Part shown: positions 1 through 8,113 of the stretch, one piece after another
How the letters are laid out: every line of letters begins with the position of its first letter
Numbering within the stretch: the first letter of the stretch is position 1
NCBI GenBank assembly: GCA_011772595.1
Contig: WVZH01000335.1
Coordinates: 10,418 to 21,465 of the forward strand
Source of the DNA: Anaerolineales bacterium
GTDB lineage: Bacteria > Chloroflexota > Anaerolineae > Anaerolineales > E44-bin32
Direction: 5' to 3'
Length of the DNA stretch: 11,048 nucleotides
Program-made: the position numbers and the translations under genes
The notes under the pieces: generated by a model
What the model was told of the DNA's origin: nothing
Seen by the model: only the letters and a program-made list of their open reading frames with translations
The model's database searches: none

Positions 1-675
1 GTGGGTGTCGCTGGCGTAGCAGGTAATGGACAGCGTGAATTTGTTGAAACGCTTGTTGGCTTGCGCCAGGCCACAGATGGGCAAATTGTCGTCGGAAACC
101 ATGAGGTTACCAATCTGTCACCCAGAACGATCATCGATCATGGCGTGGGGTATGTCCCGGGTGAGCGCCTCGTCGGATTGGTGCCCGAGATGAGCGTCAC
201 GGATAACCTTATCCTGAAAAGCTATCGTGATCAAAAGTTTGGCAGTGGTCCACTCCTCGACATAGGGACAATAAATGAGCATGCTAAAGTTTTGATCAAC
301 CAATATAGCGTGGCCACACCTAGCCATGAGACGTCCTTGAAACTGCTTTCTGGAGGGAATATCCAACGCGTGCTTTTGGCACGCGAGACCTCTAATAAAC
401 CTAGTATCCTTGTCGCGGCACACCCGACAAGTGGTTTGGACGTCGGTGCAATTGAATACATCTGGCAATTACTCCTGGCGGAGCGTGAGCGAGGTGCTGC
501 AGTGTTGCTAATCTCCGAGGATCTGGAAGAGATCTACACACTGAGCGACAGAATTGTCGTCATATTTGAGGGTGAGCTCATGGGAGACGTACCTATAGGA
601 GATGCGGATTTGGAAGAGATTGGGTTGATGATGGCCGGAGCACATCGGCTACCGTTAGAGGAGAGGTCCGCATGA
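1..675 (+). CDS. ABC transporter ATP-binding protein, nucleoside/sugar importer type, C-terminal half (5' partial)
   Basis: This is the second nucleotide-binding domain of a tandem-NBD importer ATPase; such proteins are usually about 500 residues, so roughly the first half lies left of the window and the GTG at base 1 need not be a start. Visible motifs are a Walker A position reading GVAGNGQ (residues 5-11), the signature LSGGN followed by QRVLLARE (116-127), a Walker B region ILVAAHPTSGLD (136-147) and a switch segment ISED (171-174). The missing Walker A Lys/Ser, the missing acidic catalytic residue and the absent switch His are the usual state of the C-terminal domain in this family, where one of the two ATP sites is non-canonical. 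It energises the two permeases that follow; its stop overlaps the next start (ATGA). A nucleoside substrate is favoured over a sugar because of the two distinct permeases, but no binding protein is in view. Confidence 0.93.
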   Translation: MGVAGVAGNGQREFVETLVGLRQATDGQIVVGNHEVTNLSPRTIIDHGVGYVPGERLVGLVPEMSVTDNLILKSYRDQKFGSGPLLDIGTINEHAKVLINQYSVATPSHETSLKLLSGGNIQRVLLARETSNKPSILVAAHPTSGLDVGAIEYIWQLLLAERERGAAVLLISEDLEEIYTLSDRIVVIFEGELMGDVPIGDADLEEIGLMMAGAHRLPLEERSA

Positions 676-1760
676 GGGGTATCCCATTCCTTGAAGTTGA
701 GAGGCGGCTCACCTCTCCACGCTGGCTGCAACTCGTTGCACCTCTACTATCGTTTATTCTGGCGCTCCTGGCGATTGCACTCATCTTTAGCGCATTGGGA
801 GTCGATCCGCTATTTGCCTATGGCAAGATTTTTCAGGGTGCATTTGGCTCCTCCTATGGTCTATCGGAGACCGTAGTTAAGTCCATTCCTTTGATGCTTG
901 CAGGTGTCGGGCTAAGCCTCGCGTTCCGTGCTCGCTTCTGGAACATTGGTGCGGAGGGTCAATTGCTGATTGGAGCGACTTGCGCCACCGCGCTAGCACT
1001 GAATTTCCCCGATTGGCCCAGGTTTATTCTTCTGCCAGCCATGTTTATTGCCGGATTTGTTGGCGGAGCGCTGTGGGGGTTGGTTCCTGCACTCCTGAAG
1101 GCGCGCTGGCGTGTCGATGAAGTGATCACCAGCCTCATGATGGTTTATATCGCTAGCAATTTAGTGAATCACCTGGTCTATGGTCCTTGGAAAGGTCCGG
1201 ATGAGCGTGGCTTTCCCATCACCTCAAAATTCGAGCTTTCAGCACAGTTACCTCGCTTGAGCTGGACGCGCATCCATTATCCGACTCTTATTCTCGCCTT
1301 GGTCCTGGCTGTAGCGATTTACTTCTTGATCACACGGGCGAGATGGGGATACGAAATCCGAGTGACTGGTGAGAATCCGCTTGCGGCTCGATACGCCGGG
1401 ATGAGTTACTTGAAAACGGCGATCCTTGTGATGATTATCAGTGGTGGTCTGGCAGGTTTGGCTGGTGTGGGGGAGGTGGCTGGTATTCATTTTCGGTTAC
1501 GCTATCCGGAGGGTATATCGCCAGGCTACGGCTTCACGGCGATTATCGTCGCTTGGCTGGCGAGGCTTAATCCGTTGGCTTCGGTTCTGACCTCATTCTT
1601 GCTTGGTGGCCTGCTCGTCGGGGGTGATGCGATCCAGGTTTCACTCAATTTACCTGCGGCGACAATCTTTGTCTTCAATGGGACGATCTTGCTATTTGTC
1701 CTAGGTGGCGACTTGATCGCTCGTTATCGAATACGGTTTAAGGGGAGGGAACCAGGCTGA
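672..1760 (+). CDS. ABC transporter permease, nucleoside importer type (first permease)
   Basis: A polytopic inner-membrane protein of 362 residues that would form half of the transport channel. It belongs to the branched-chain/ribose-type permease superfamily (BPD_transp_2). A first hydrophobic segment lies near residues 18-43, and further membrane helices run through to near residue 350. Family hallmarks are FWNIGAEGQLLIGA (about residues 89-102) and the cytoplasmic coupling stretch GENPLAARYAGM (about 233-244). Length fits the longer of the two permeases in BmpA-linked nucleoside importers (RnsC / YufP-like). The ATG overlaps the ATPase stop by 4 nt and has a purine-rich GAGGAGAGG at 658-666, 5 nt upstream, so translation is probably coupled. 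A sugar or other small-solute substrate cannot be excluded. Confidence 0.93.
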   Translation: MRGIPFLEVERRLTSPRWLQLVAPLLSFILALLAIALIFSALGVDPLFAYGKIFQGAFGSSYGLSETVVKSIPLMLAGVGLSLAFRARFWNIGAEGQLLIGATCATALALNFPDWPRFILLPAMFIAGFVGGALWGLVPALLKARWRVDEVITSLMMVYIASNLVNHLVYGPWKGPDERGFPITSKFELSAQLPRLSWTRIHYPTLILALVLAVAIYFLITRARWGYEIRVTGENPLAARYAGMSYLKTAILVMIISGGLAGLAGVGEVAGIHFRLRYPEGISPGYGFTAIIVAWLARLNPLASVLTSFLLGGLLVGGDAIQVSLNLPAATIFVFNGTILLFVLGGDLIARYRIRFKGREPG

Positions 1761-2683
1761 TGGTTGAATTCATCTTATTAGCTTTGCGCGCAGCAATCCC
1801 AGCAGGAACTTCTCTCTTGTATGGCACGCTAGGCGAAGTCTATGCCGAGCGATCGGGTGTTTTGAACCTTGGTGTCGAAGGCATGATGATCATGGGGGCA
1901 GTATCCGCATTTGGCGTGGCATTCGAGACCGAGAACATATGGTTGGGGGTTGTTGCCGCCGGCATCGCTGGTGGATTACTCGCTTTGGTACATGCTTTTG
2001 CCAGTATTACACTGCGTGTGAATCAAGTTGTCTCTGGGCTTGCGCTTACGATGTTAGGCCTGGGATTGAGCGGTATCCTTGGTAAGCGCTTCATCGGGCA
2101 ACCGCTTCTGGTAGAGGTTGTGCCTGTAAACATTCCGATTTTGAGCGACATCCCGACTCTAGGTCCCTTGCTCTTTCAATTTGATCCCTTAGTCTATTTA
2201 TCCATCCTGCTGGTTCCAATCCTATGGTTCCTGCTCTATCGGACGCGCTGGGGTCTTGCCTTACGCTCGGTAGGCGAACATCCTGCCACGGCTGACGCCC
2301 TCGGTGTTAACGTCAGCGTTGTCCGATACTTTGCGGTTGTCTTTGGTGGTGTCATGGCCGGTTTGGGCGGCGCATATCTCTCCGTGGTTTATGCACCTTC
2401 TTGGATTGAGGGCATGACGGCAGGGGTAGGTTGGATCGTGATCGCGCTCACGATATTCGCCATGTGGGATCCATTGCGGGCGCTTTTGGGAGCTTATCTA
2501 TTCGGCGGGGTGCGTGTGTTGCAGTATCGCCTTCAGCCATTGGGCATCTCTCCAAACCTGTTAGCCATGCTACCTTTCATCTTTACCATCCTTGCCCTGA
2601 TAGCAAGCGCAGGTGAAGCGATACGAAAGCGAGTCGGAGCTCCAGCTGCGTTAATGCAGCCTTATTCACGCGAGGAAAAATAG
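1760..2683 (+). CDS. ABC transporter permease, nucleoside importer type (second permease)
   Basis: A 307-residue hydrophobic permease, the heterodimer partner of the preceding one (RnsD / YufQ-like). The N-terminal helix is followed by SGVLNLGVEGMMIMGA (about residues 32-47), matching the conserved glycine-rich segment of the family, and the coupling region reads VGEHPATADALGVNV (about 171-185). Several further membrane helices follow up to near residue 287, and the protein ends in a short polar tail. Its ATG shares one base with the previous stop (TGATG) and has AGGGGAGGG at 1741-1749, 10 nt upstream, so the two permeases should be made together. Two different permeases plus one tandem-domain ATPase is the standard composition of the nucleoside (BmpA/Med-type) importer; the lipoprotein binding protein is presumably upstream of the window. 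Confidence 0.93.
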   Translation: MVEFILLALRAAIPAGTSLLYGTLGEVYAERSGVLNLGVEGMMIMGAVSAFGVAFETENIWLGVVAAGIAGGLLALVHAFASITLRVNQVVSGLALTMLGLGLSGILGKRFIGQPLLVEVVPVNIPILSDIPTLGPLLFQFDPLVYLSILLVPILWFLLYRTRWGLALRSVGEHPATADALGVNVSVVRYFAVVFGGVMAGLGGAYLSVVYAPSWIEGMTAGVGWIVIALTIFAMWDPLRALLGAYLFGGVRVLQYRLQPLGISPNLLAMLPFIFTILALIASAGEAIRKRVGAPAALMQPYSREEK

Positions 2684-2757
2684 TGTGGCACGGTAGGGCG
2701 TTGAATTATAAGGTTCGCCCCAACGAAATGATCGATTACCTTATGTATCGTGAGAAC

Positions 2758-2763
2758 AGAGGG
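2758..2763 (+). promoter_or_regulatory. Ribosome binding site fixing a GTG start
   Basis: AGAGGG lies 8 nt before the GTG at 2772. An in-frame TGA at 2751-2753 and the absence of any other ATG/GTG/TTG after it leave GTG 2772 as the only upstream-most start, which places the cysteine-bearing N-terminus in frame. The 88-nt gap it sits in (2684-2771) shows no convincing terminator. Confidence 0.6.
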
Positions 2764-2771
2764 TTGACATC

Positions 2772-4034
2772 GTGGGAGGATTTCTCGGGTATCGGTGTTC
2801 CCGGTGCAACGTCGAGTACGGTCCGCATGAAGTAACCTACATCTGCCCGGATGACGGTGGGAACCTGGATGTCGTACTAGAGTACGAGCGAATCCGGAAT
2901 GCGAGCAGCCCCGCCGAAGTTTCAGCTTCTTCAGATTATTCCATCTGGCGTTATCTTCCCCTGCTACCCGTTCAGGATCCAGGTCATGAGGGCACACCCT
3001 TGCGCGCGGTTGGATGGACGCCACTTTTCAAATCTGATCGCATAGCGAGTCGGCTAGGCCTGCATGATTTGTGGCTCAAAGATGATGGGCGGAACCCGAC
3101 GGCTTCGTTCAAAGACCGTGCCAGCGCCGTCGTTCTGGCACGTGCGCGATCAATTAATGCGGAAGTCGTCGTCACGGCCTCGACGGGTAACGCGGGAGCA
3201 GCATTAGCCGGCATGGCGGCTGCAGCTGAGATGCCGGCTGTGATCTTAGCTCCGAAAAACGCCCCGGAAGCGAAAGTGGCACAACTCTTGATCTTTGGTG
3301 CGCAGGTGTTTCTCGTTGAAGGCAGCTACGATGATGCATTCGACCTCACGCTTGAAGCTGCGGAATCCTTCGGGTGGTATTGTCGCAACACGGGTTTCAA
3401 TCCCTTCACGGCTGAAGGGAAGAAAACGGCGGCCTTCGAGATCTGCGAACAACTGAGTCTGGTCGACGAAAGATCTCATGCACCGTCTTGGCAGGTTCCG
3501 GACGCGCTTTTCATTCCTGTAGGAGATGGCAATATTATCTCGGGTATTCACAAGGGCTTCAAAGATTTACAGACGCTGGGTTGGATTGAGCAGATGCCGC
3601 GCATATTCGGGGTGCAATCGGTTGGTTCCGCAGCAATTTATAACGCTTATAAGAATGACACGGAGGCGATCGAGCCCGTTCGGGCGAATACGTTGGCAGA
3701 CAGTATTTCAGTTGATTTCCCGCGCGATGGCCTTCGCGCGTTGCGCGCCGCCAAGGAGACCGGAGGAGCCTTCGTGGCTGTTCGTGATGAGGCCATTCTC
3801 GAGGCGATGCGTATTTTAGCTCGGGAGGCGGGGGTTTTTGCCGAGCCAGCAGGGGCAACGGCATATGCTGGCCTCGTGGAAGCGATCTCGAACAAGCTGG
3901 TGGGTGCGAGTGATCAAGTTGTGGTGCTCATCACGGGAAACGGCTTGAAGGACGTGCGAGCGGCAATGCAGGCTGCGGGAGAAGCGATTGTCATCGATCC
4001 GACTCTCGAGTCGCTCCGTCGAGCGCTAAGTTGA
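2772..4034 (+). CDS. thrC: Threonine synthase-family PLP-dependent enzyme
   Basis: A 420-residue fold-type II PLP enzyme. By family it converts O-phosphohomoserine to threonine in the cytosol. The N-terminus has a partial zinc-ribbon pattern with Cys9, Cys12 and Cys25; the expected fourth Cys appears to be replaced in CPDDGG (25-30). The PLP lysine is Lys114 in [11 protein letters not shown], followed by the Ser/Thr-Gly-Asn loop TASTGNAGA (135-143). Near the C-terminus comes ITGNGLKD, matching the conserved TGxGLKD of threonine synthases. Length is normal for the zinc-ribbon class. It follows the nucleoside-type transporter by 88 nt and precedes a glycosyltransferase by 28 nt, so it is probably in the same transcript, which is not a usual place for threonine biosynthesis. 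A related ammonia-lyase or a lyase acting on a catabolic intermediate is an alternative that the sequence alone cannot exclude. Confidence 0.85.
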   Translation: MGGFLGYRCSRCNVEYGPHEVTYICPDDGGNLDVVLEYERIRNASSPAEVSASSDYSIWRYLPLLPVQDPGHEGTPLRAVGWTPLFKSDRIASRLGLHDLWLKDDGRNPTASFKDRASAVVLARARSINAEVVVTASTGNAGAALAGMAAAAEMPAVILAPKNAPEAKVAQLLIFGAQVFLVEGSYDDAFDLTLEAAESFGWYCRNTGFNPFTAEGKKTAAFEICEQLSLVDERSHAPSWQVPDALFIPVGDGNIISGIHKGFKDLQTLGWIEQMPRIFGVQSVGSAAIYNAYKNDTEAIEPVRANTLADSISVDFPRDGLRALRAAKETGGAFVAVRDEAILEAMRILAREAGVFAEPAGATAYAGLVEAISNKLVGASDQVVVLITGNGLKDVRAAMQAAGEAIVIDPTLESLRRALS

Positions 4035-4062
4035 TCCGATCGACGAAAGAGGAGCGTGCTTC

Positions 4063-5046
4063 ATGATATCTAAATCGCCAGTGACCTTCACGGTGGCGGC
4101 GCCTGTCTACAACGAAGTCGAATCGCTACCTGAACTTTACGATCGTGTGCGTGCGGTAATGGAGGAGCTGGGCGAGCCGTGGGAGTTGTTGTTGATCGAC
4201 GACGGCAGTCAGGACGGCTCTACAGACGTGATACGTTCCCTCGCTCAAGAAGATGAAAGAGTGCGCCCGGTGATCTTTGCACGTAATTTCGGGCACCAAA
4301 TCGCAATCACAGCGGGACTGGATTATAGCCGCGGGTCGGCCGTGGTCATTATGGATTCCGACCTGCAGGATCCACCAGAGGTAATCCACGATTTAGTCGC
4401 CAAATGGCGAGAGGGCTACGAAGTCGTCTATGCAGTTCGAGTGGAGAGAGAAGGAGAGTCACTTTTCAAGAAAATGACGGCGACGTTGTTCTATCGCCTG
4501 ATCAATCGCATCACAGACGTAGACATTCCGCTCGAAACGGGTGACTTCCGCCTATTGGATCGAGAGGTCGTGAATACACTCAATTCGATGCGCGAAAAGC
4601 ATCGCTTCCCCCGCGGTATGGCAGCTTGGGTGGGATTCCGTCAGATTGGCGTGCCTTATCGGAGGGCAGCTCGATTTGCCGGTGAGACCAAATATCCGCT
4701 CAGCAAGATGCTGCGTCTGGCGCTAAACGCCATTACCGGTTTCTCGTATTTTCCATTGCAATTGGCAACATATTTCGGTTTTGTATGCGCAGGTGTCAGT
4801 GCCGTCGCCATTCCGGTGGTGATCGCGTTAAGGTTGGCGGGGAATCAGGCGTTCTACGGACAAGCGACGACACTGATCGCTGTGCTCTTTCTGGGGGGTG
4901 TTCAATTAATCTCGCTAGGCATTCTTGGGGAATACATGGGTCGATTGTACGACGAAGCGAAAGGTCGACCTCTATACATCGTGCGCGAAGAGCGCAATCA
5001 AATTGAAACCAACTCGGCAGATGAAAGGAGTTCGGAACCATCATGA
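4063..5046 (+). CDS. Family 2 glycosyltransferase, polyprenyl-phosphate type (DPM1/GtrB-like)
   Basis: A 327-residue membrane-anchored glycosyltransferase that should move a sugar from a nucleotide donor to undecaprenyl (polyprenyl) phosphate on the cytoplasmic face. The GT-A domain begins at once ([16 protein letters not shown], from residue 11), with [11 protein letters not shown] (43-53), the metal/donor site [12 protein letters not shown] (97-107) and the family motif [10 protein letters not shown] (207-216). Two membrane helices follow at about 232-257 and 267-292 and then a basic tail, the arrangement of GtrB/ArnC/DPM1-like enzymes. The start has GAGGAG 8 nt upstream. It is flanked by two PLP enzymes and overlaps the next gene by 4 nt. 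A role in cell-surface glycan assembly is known for the family; its reason for being in this operon is not evident. The sugar cannot be told from sequence. Confidence 0.92.
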   Translation: MISKSPVTFTVAAPVYNEVESLPELYDRVRAVMEELGEPWELLLIDDGSQDGSTDVIRSLAQEDERVRPVIFARNFGHQIAITAGLDYSRGSAVVIMDSDLQDPPEVIHDLVAKWREGYEVVYAVRVEREGESLFKKMTATLFYRLINRITDVDIPLETGDFRLLDREVVNTLNSMREKHRFPRGMAAWVGFRQIGVPYRRAARFAGETKYPLSKMLRLALNAITGFSYFPLQLATYFGFVCAGVSAVAIPVVIALRLAGNQAFYGQATTLIAVLFLGGVQLISLGILGEYMGRLYDEAKGRPLYIVREERNQIETNSADERSSEPS

Positions 5047-6506
5047 TCGATTTGACCGTATTCGAGGATCGGTTGGAGCGGACCCTCGCCCGTGCCAGGG
5101 AACGTAACATCATCATCCCGACCTTTGCACAAATGAAGAATCCCAGTGGTGTACCTAAAAAGATTCTCAAGGAACTCAGCAAGATCGGGTTGTGGGATAT
5201 TAATCCTCGCAACCTCTTTCGGATCACCTGGAAGAACGAGCCGGCTCTAAGTGGAGGTGGCTTCGGTGAGGTTAATTATCTCGAGTTTCCAAAAAGTCTA
5301 ACAGGCGTGAGCGCACGCATCATTGCTTTGATTGGAAAATGGTTTCCAACAGGGGCTCACAAAGTGGGCGCAACTTTTGGATGCCTGGTGCCTCGACTGG
5401 TCACGGGTCAATTCGACCCGACAAACGACAAGGCTGTCTGGCCGTCAACCGGGAATTATTGTCGTGGGGGAGCGTACAACGCCACGCTGCTGGCTTGCGA
5501 TTCGATCGCCATTCTACCCGAAGGGATGAGTCGTGAACGCTTCGAATGGCTCTCGACGGTGGCCGGCGAGGTGATCAAGACTCCGGGTAGCGAGTCGAAC
5601 GTCAAAGAGATCTTTGATAAAACCTGGGAGCTCCGGCACACTCGGGAAGATGTGGTCATATTTAATCAATTCGATGAATTTGGCAACTACCTCTGGCATT
5701 ACGACATCACTGGCCATGCGATGGAGGAAGTCTTAGAACGCGAACTTGGACCAACGGATAACTATCGTGGCGTTGTGCTCACTACAGGATCTGCAGGGAC
5801 GATCGCCTGTGGCGACTATATGAAGCAGATCTTCCCAACTAGCAAGATTGCAGCGGGTGAGGCTTTGCAGTGCCCAACGTTGCTCGAGAACGGTTTTGGT
5901 GCTCACCGGATCGAAGGTATCGGCGATAAGCACGTTCCCTGGATACACAACGTCAAGAACACCGATATGGTGATGGCGCTTGATGATAATGTGATCGTCA
6001 ACTTGGCGCGATTGTTTAACGAGCCGGTGGGAAAGGGCTACCTCGTCGAGCAGGGTGTGCCGGAGAGCTTGGTGGAAAACCTCGATTTGCTCGGTTTCTC
6101 CAGTATCGCCAACCTTTCCATGGCGATTAAATTCGCCAAGTACTACGAGCTTGGAGAAAACGACGTCGTCTTGACCGTGTTCACAGATTCCATGGAGCTT
6201 TACCAGAGTCGTTTGCTCGAGATGCAGGAAGAGTTCGGCGTTTATGACGAGCGCAACGCAGCCGCAGATTACGCCCGCTATCTGCTCGGTCTGACTACGG
6301 ACAATCTGATCGAATTACGCTACACGGATCGGCGGCGTGTCCACAATTTGAAGTATTTCACGTGGGTGGAACAACAAGGCAAGACATACGAAGAAATCAT
6401 GGCGCAGTGGTACGACCCGGACTACTGGACGAACGTTCAAGCGCAGATTCCTGAAATCGATATCCTGATTGAGGCTTTCAACGAACGGGTGGGATTAATG
6501 AAGTAA
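5043..6506 (+). CDS. TrpB-like PLP-dependent enzyme of uncertain substrate (beta-subunit-like)
   Basis: A 487-residue fold-type II PLP enzyme. The Schiff-base lysine is expected at Lys107 in GAHKVGA, resembling the HK motif of tryptophan synthase beta. The substrate-carboxylate loop is [12 protein letters not shown] (135-146), the phosphate loop is TTGSAGT (247-253), and a Ser in FTDSMELY (380-387) is placed to contact the pyridine nitrogen. It is longer than cysteine synthase (about 310) or TrpB (about 400), with an extra C-terminal part of about 100 residues rich in Tyr, Trp and acids. No trpA or other Trp genes are present. It overlaps the glycosyltransferase stop (ATGA), with AAAGGAG at 5024-5030, a rather long 12 nt before the ATG, suggesting coupled translation. 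Database names for such proteins would be 'cysteine synthase' or 'PLP-dependent protein beta subunit'. Beta-elimination or beta-replacement on an amino acid is the likely chemistry; the substrate is unknown. Confidence 0.85.
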   Translation: MIDLTVFEDRLERTLARARERNIIIPTFAQMKNPSGVPKKILKELSKIGLWDINPRNLFRITWKNEPALSGGGFGEVNYLEFPKSLTGVSARIIALIGKWFPTGAHKVGATFGCLVPRLVTGQFDPTNDKAVWPSTGNYCRGGAYNATLLACDSIAILPEGMSRERFEWLSTVAGEVIKTPGSESNVKEIFDKTWELRHTREDVVIFNQFDEFGNYLWHYDITGHAMEEVLERELGPTDNYRGVVLTTGSAGTIACGDYMKQIFPTSKIAAGEALQCPTLLENGFGAHRIEGIGDKHVPWIHNVKNTDMVMALDDNVIVNLARLFNEPVGKGYLVEQGVPESLVENLDLLGFSSIANLSMAIKFAKYYELGENDVVLTVFTDSMELYQSRLLEMQEEFGVYDERNAAADYARYLLGLTTDNLIELRYTDRRRVHNLKYFTWVEQQGKTYEEIMAQWYDPDYWTNVQAQIPEIDILIEAFNERVGLMK

Positions 6507-6515
6507 CCTGCATGC

Positions 6516-6521
6516 TACAAT
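6516..6521 (+). promoter_or_regulatory. Possible -10 element before the decayed gene
   Basis: TACAAT lies 10 bases after the stop of the TrpB-like gene and 40 bases before the ATG of the broken gene. No convincing -35 hexamer sits 16-18 bp upstream (GATTAA at 6493-6498), so this is a weak call. No hairpin terminator is visible between 6507 and 6561. Confidence 0.25.
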
Positions 6522-6561
6522 ACTCTTAACCTCATCAAGGGGGACAAAGTATCCATCCAAA

Positions 6562-8085
6562 ATGAAGATCAAAAGGTTATTTCGTGTCGCGCTGGTGGTG
6601 CTCCTCACTGGCTTGGTGTTGTTCGTAGGTTGCCTTGGGCGGTCGTCTCCGCCGGAGGTCCGAACGCCAGCAATGACCCCTTCGTAGTCCACCAGGGCGC
6701 GATCTATTCTGCACATCGTGGTCGCATCTGGCGAGCTTAGGGCTCTCTCTGTTGGGAACTTGTCGATGAATTTAGCTCTGTGAAAATGGATACTCGCGCC
6801 CTACTCGACCTGGGAGACCGCCTATTAATTGGTACCTATCGCAGCGGCCTATGGGTGTTGAAAGCAGGGCTCGTAGAACCGGAGCCAAATGATTTTCTGA
6901 CGATATCCGAAAGTAATCGTGATGTCTTTGCTCTGGCGTCGCTTAATGATGAAGTTCTACTCATCGGTACTTCAGGGACGTCTGGCTTAAGTCATTCTGG
7001 ATTGTGGACATGGCTGTTTGGGATGGAAGCTCAAGGCTGGTCTGCGACGACCGATGTCGGTTTCCGATGGATGTGTCGGTGTTTGCGATCGTCGTCGATC
7101 GAGAGCATCCCAGCGGGGAAGCCATAGCCTACATAGGTACCGATCGCCTCGGAATCCATTCAGGGTCTCGCAGTCAGGGATGGTCGCGTATGCCCGAGGG
7201 TCGCACCGAGGGCGGAGCTCCCTCATTGAGGGGGTGCAAATCCAGACCCTTGCGGTCGGTGGAACGCCGGGAGCCCGAATCTTGTTTGCAGGTGGAGGCT
7301 CCACGGAAGTGAGAAACAAAGGAATCTATCGTTTTCGCAACTGGGAAGAGGAGGCAAAATGGGAACATGCCGGGGGTGGCGTTATCGGTTCTGATGTGGC
7401 GGTGTGGGCGCTGGCAAACGATCCACAGCGGTCGCAAGGCCTCTGGGCTGGGACGGATCTCGGTTTGTATTGTTCACCAAACGCAGGATTGGATGGGAAT
7501 CTACTCTCAGCGTTCTCGGGTATGTCTGTGCAAGGCTTGTTGGTTTTCGAAAACAAGCTCTTTGTCCGGACGGCGGAGGGCGTGAGTCTGGCCGAGCTTG
7601 GGGAGGCACGCAGGGTGGATGGCATCTGGACAAGAGCTTTTATTCTGGCGCAGGGCCTGAAATGCACCGATCTGACACCCACTGCCACTTGGACTCCAGT
7701 GCTCCCTCATACCCTAACGACGACTAAGACGCCTACTTGGACAGCAACCTGGACACCGGTCCCGACCACGACAGGAACCCCAACATCCACACCAACTCCC
7801 GAAGGCATGAACTTCCTTGAGAGGCTCGAGCGGATTGGCAAATTCATAGACAATATCACGCCAATTTTTGTTCCCGCCTTTGCGATCATTATCCTGGCTT
7901 GGTTGGGCATCCAAATGCGAAAGCGTGGTATGCGCTGGCGTCAGGTTTTCAGGACACTTTTCCGTTTCCTCTCCAAAATGATCCCCGAGAGCTTTAAGAA
8001 GGCGTTCGAAGAAATAAAAGATGACAAGGACGGGGATATCCATGGCAACTCGAAACCCTCTACCCCAGCGAATGGTGAAAGCTGA
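6562..8085 (+). pseudogene. Decayed exported propeller-like protein with Thr/Pro linker and C-terminal membrane anchor
   Basis: The reading frame starts at ATG 6562 with a basic N-terminus, a hydrophobic stretch and a lipobox-like LFVGC (Cys24), then stops at TAG 6685-6687. The continuation is one base back (from about 6672: VVHQGAIYSAHRGRIWRA), meets TAG at 6738-6740, and resumes with repeats such as DRLLIGTYRSGLWVL and EVLLIGTSGTSGLSHSGLW. Around 7060 coding moves back one base again (VFAIVVDREHPSGEAIAYIG), and around 7195-7230 once more, into a frame open to TAA/TGA at 8085. The repeated 'V-x-A-L-A ... L-x-I-G-T ... G-L-(W/Y)' pattern suggests a beta-propeller of sensor type. The intact 3' part has more repeats, a Thr/Pro-rich linker, a membrane helix (about 7856-7918) and a charged cytoplasmic tail. 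The repaired protein would be about 508 residues. Function unknown. Sequencing error is the alternative, but flanking genes are all intact. Confidence 0.8.
7672..7800 (+). repeat. Low-complexity Thr/Pro-rich coding repeat (surface linker)
   Basis: Imperfect repeats of an ACxTGGAC core occur here (for example ACTTGGACTCC, ACTTGGACAGC, ACCTGGACACC). They encode Thr/Pro/Trp units such as TPTWTATWTPVPTT. The stretch separates the propeller-like part from the membrane helix of the decayed gene. Such spacers are typical of exported proteins in Anaerolineae, and they readily change length by slippage. Confidence 0.7.
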
Positions 8086-8095
8086 CAATGCGTCC

Positions 8096-8106
8096 GAGGA
8101 AGGGGG
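8096..8106 (+). promoter_or_regulatory. Ribosome binding site choosing the internal start
   Basis: The purine run GAGGAAGGGGG ends 7 nt before the ATG at 8114. The frame is open further upstream, to an ATG at 8021, but that start would overlap the end of the preceding reading frame by 65 nt and add a poorly conserved-looking basic stretch. The spacing here favours 8114. Confidence 0.65.
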
Positions 8107-8113
8107 AAACAAC

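Noticed and set aside
2728..2838. A 36-residue forward ORF in the gap before the threonine synthase gene
   Set aside because: It overlaps the enzyme's start in another frame, and no convincing ribosome site was seen.
4796..5227. Reverse-strand 143-residue ORF
   Set aside because: It lies across two well-supported forward genes, has no recognisable motif and has an Arg/Ser-rich shadow composition.
6780..7127. A separate 115-residue gene
   Set aside because: It is the middle fragment of the decayed gene: the same propeller-like pattern continues before it, through the TAG at 6738, and after it in another frame.
7004..7312. A separate 102-residue gene in a third frame
   Set aside because: Only its early part (VFAIVVDREHPSGEAIAYIG) looks like coding sequence, and it fills the gap between two other fragments of the same decayed gene; the rest is Arg/Pro-rich shadow.
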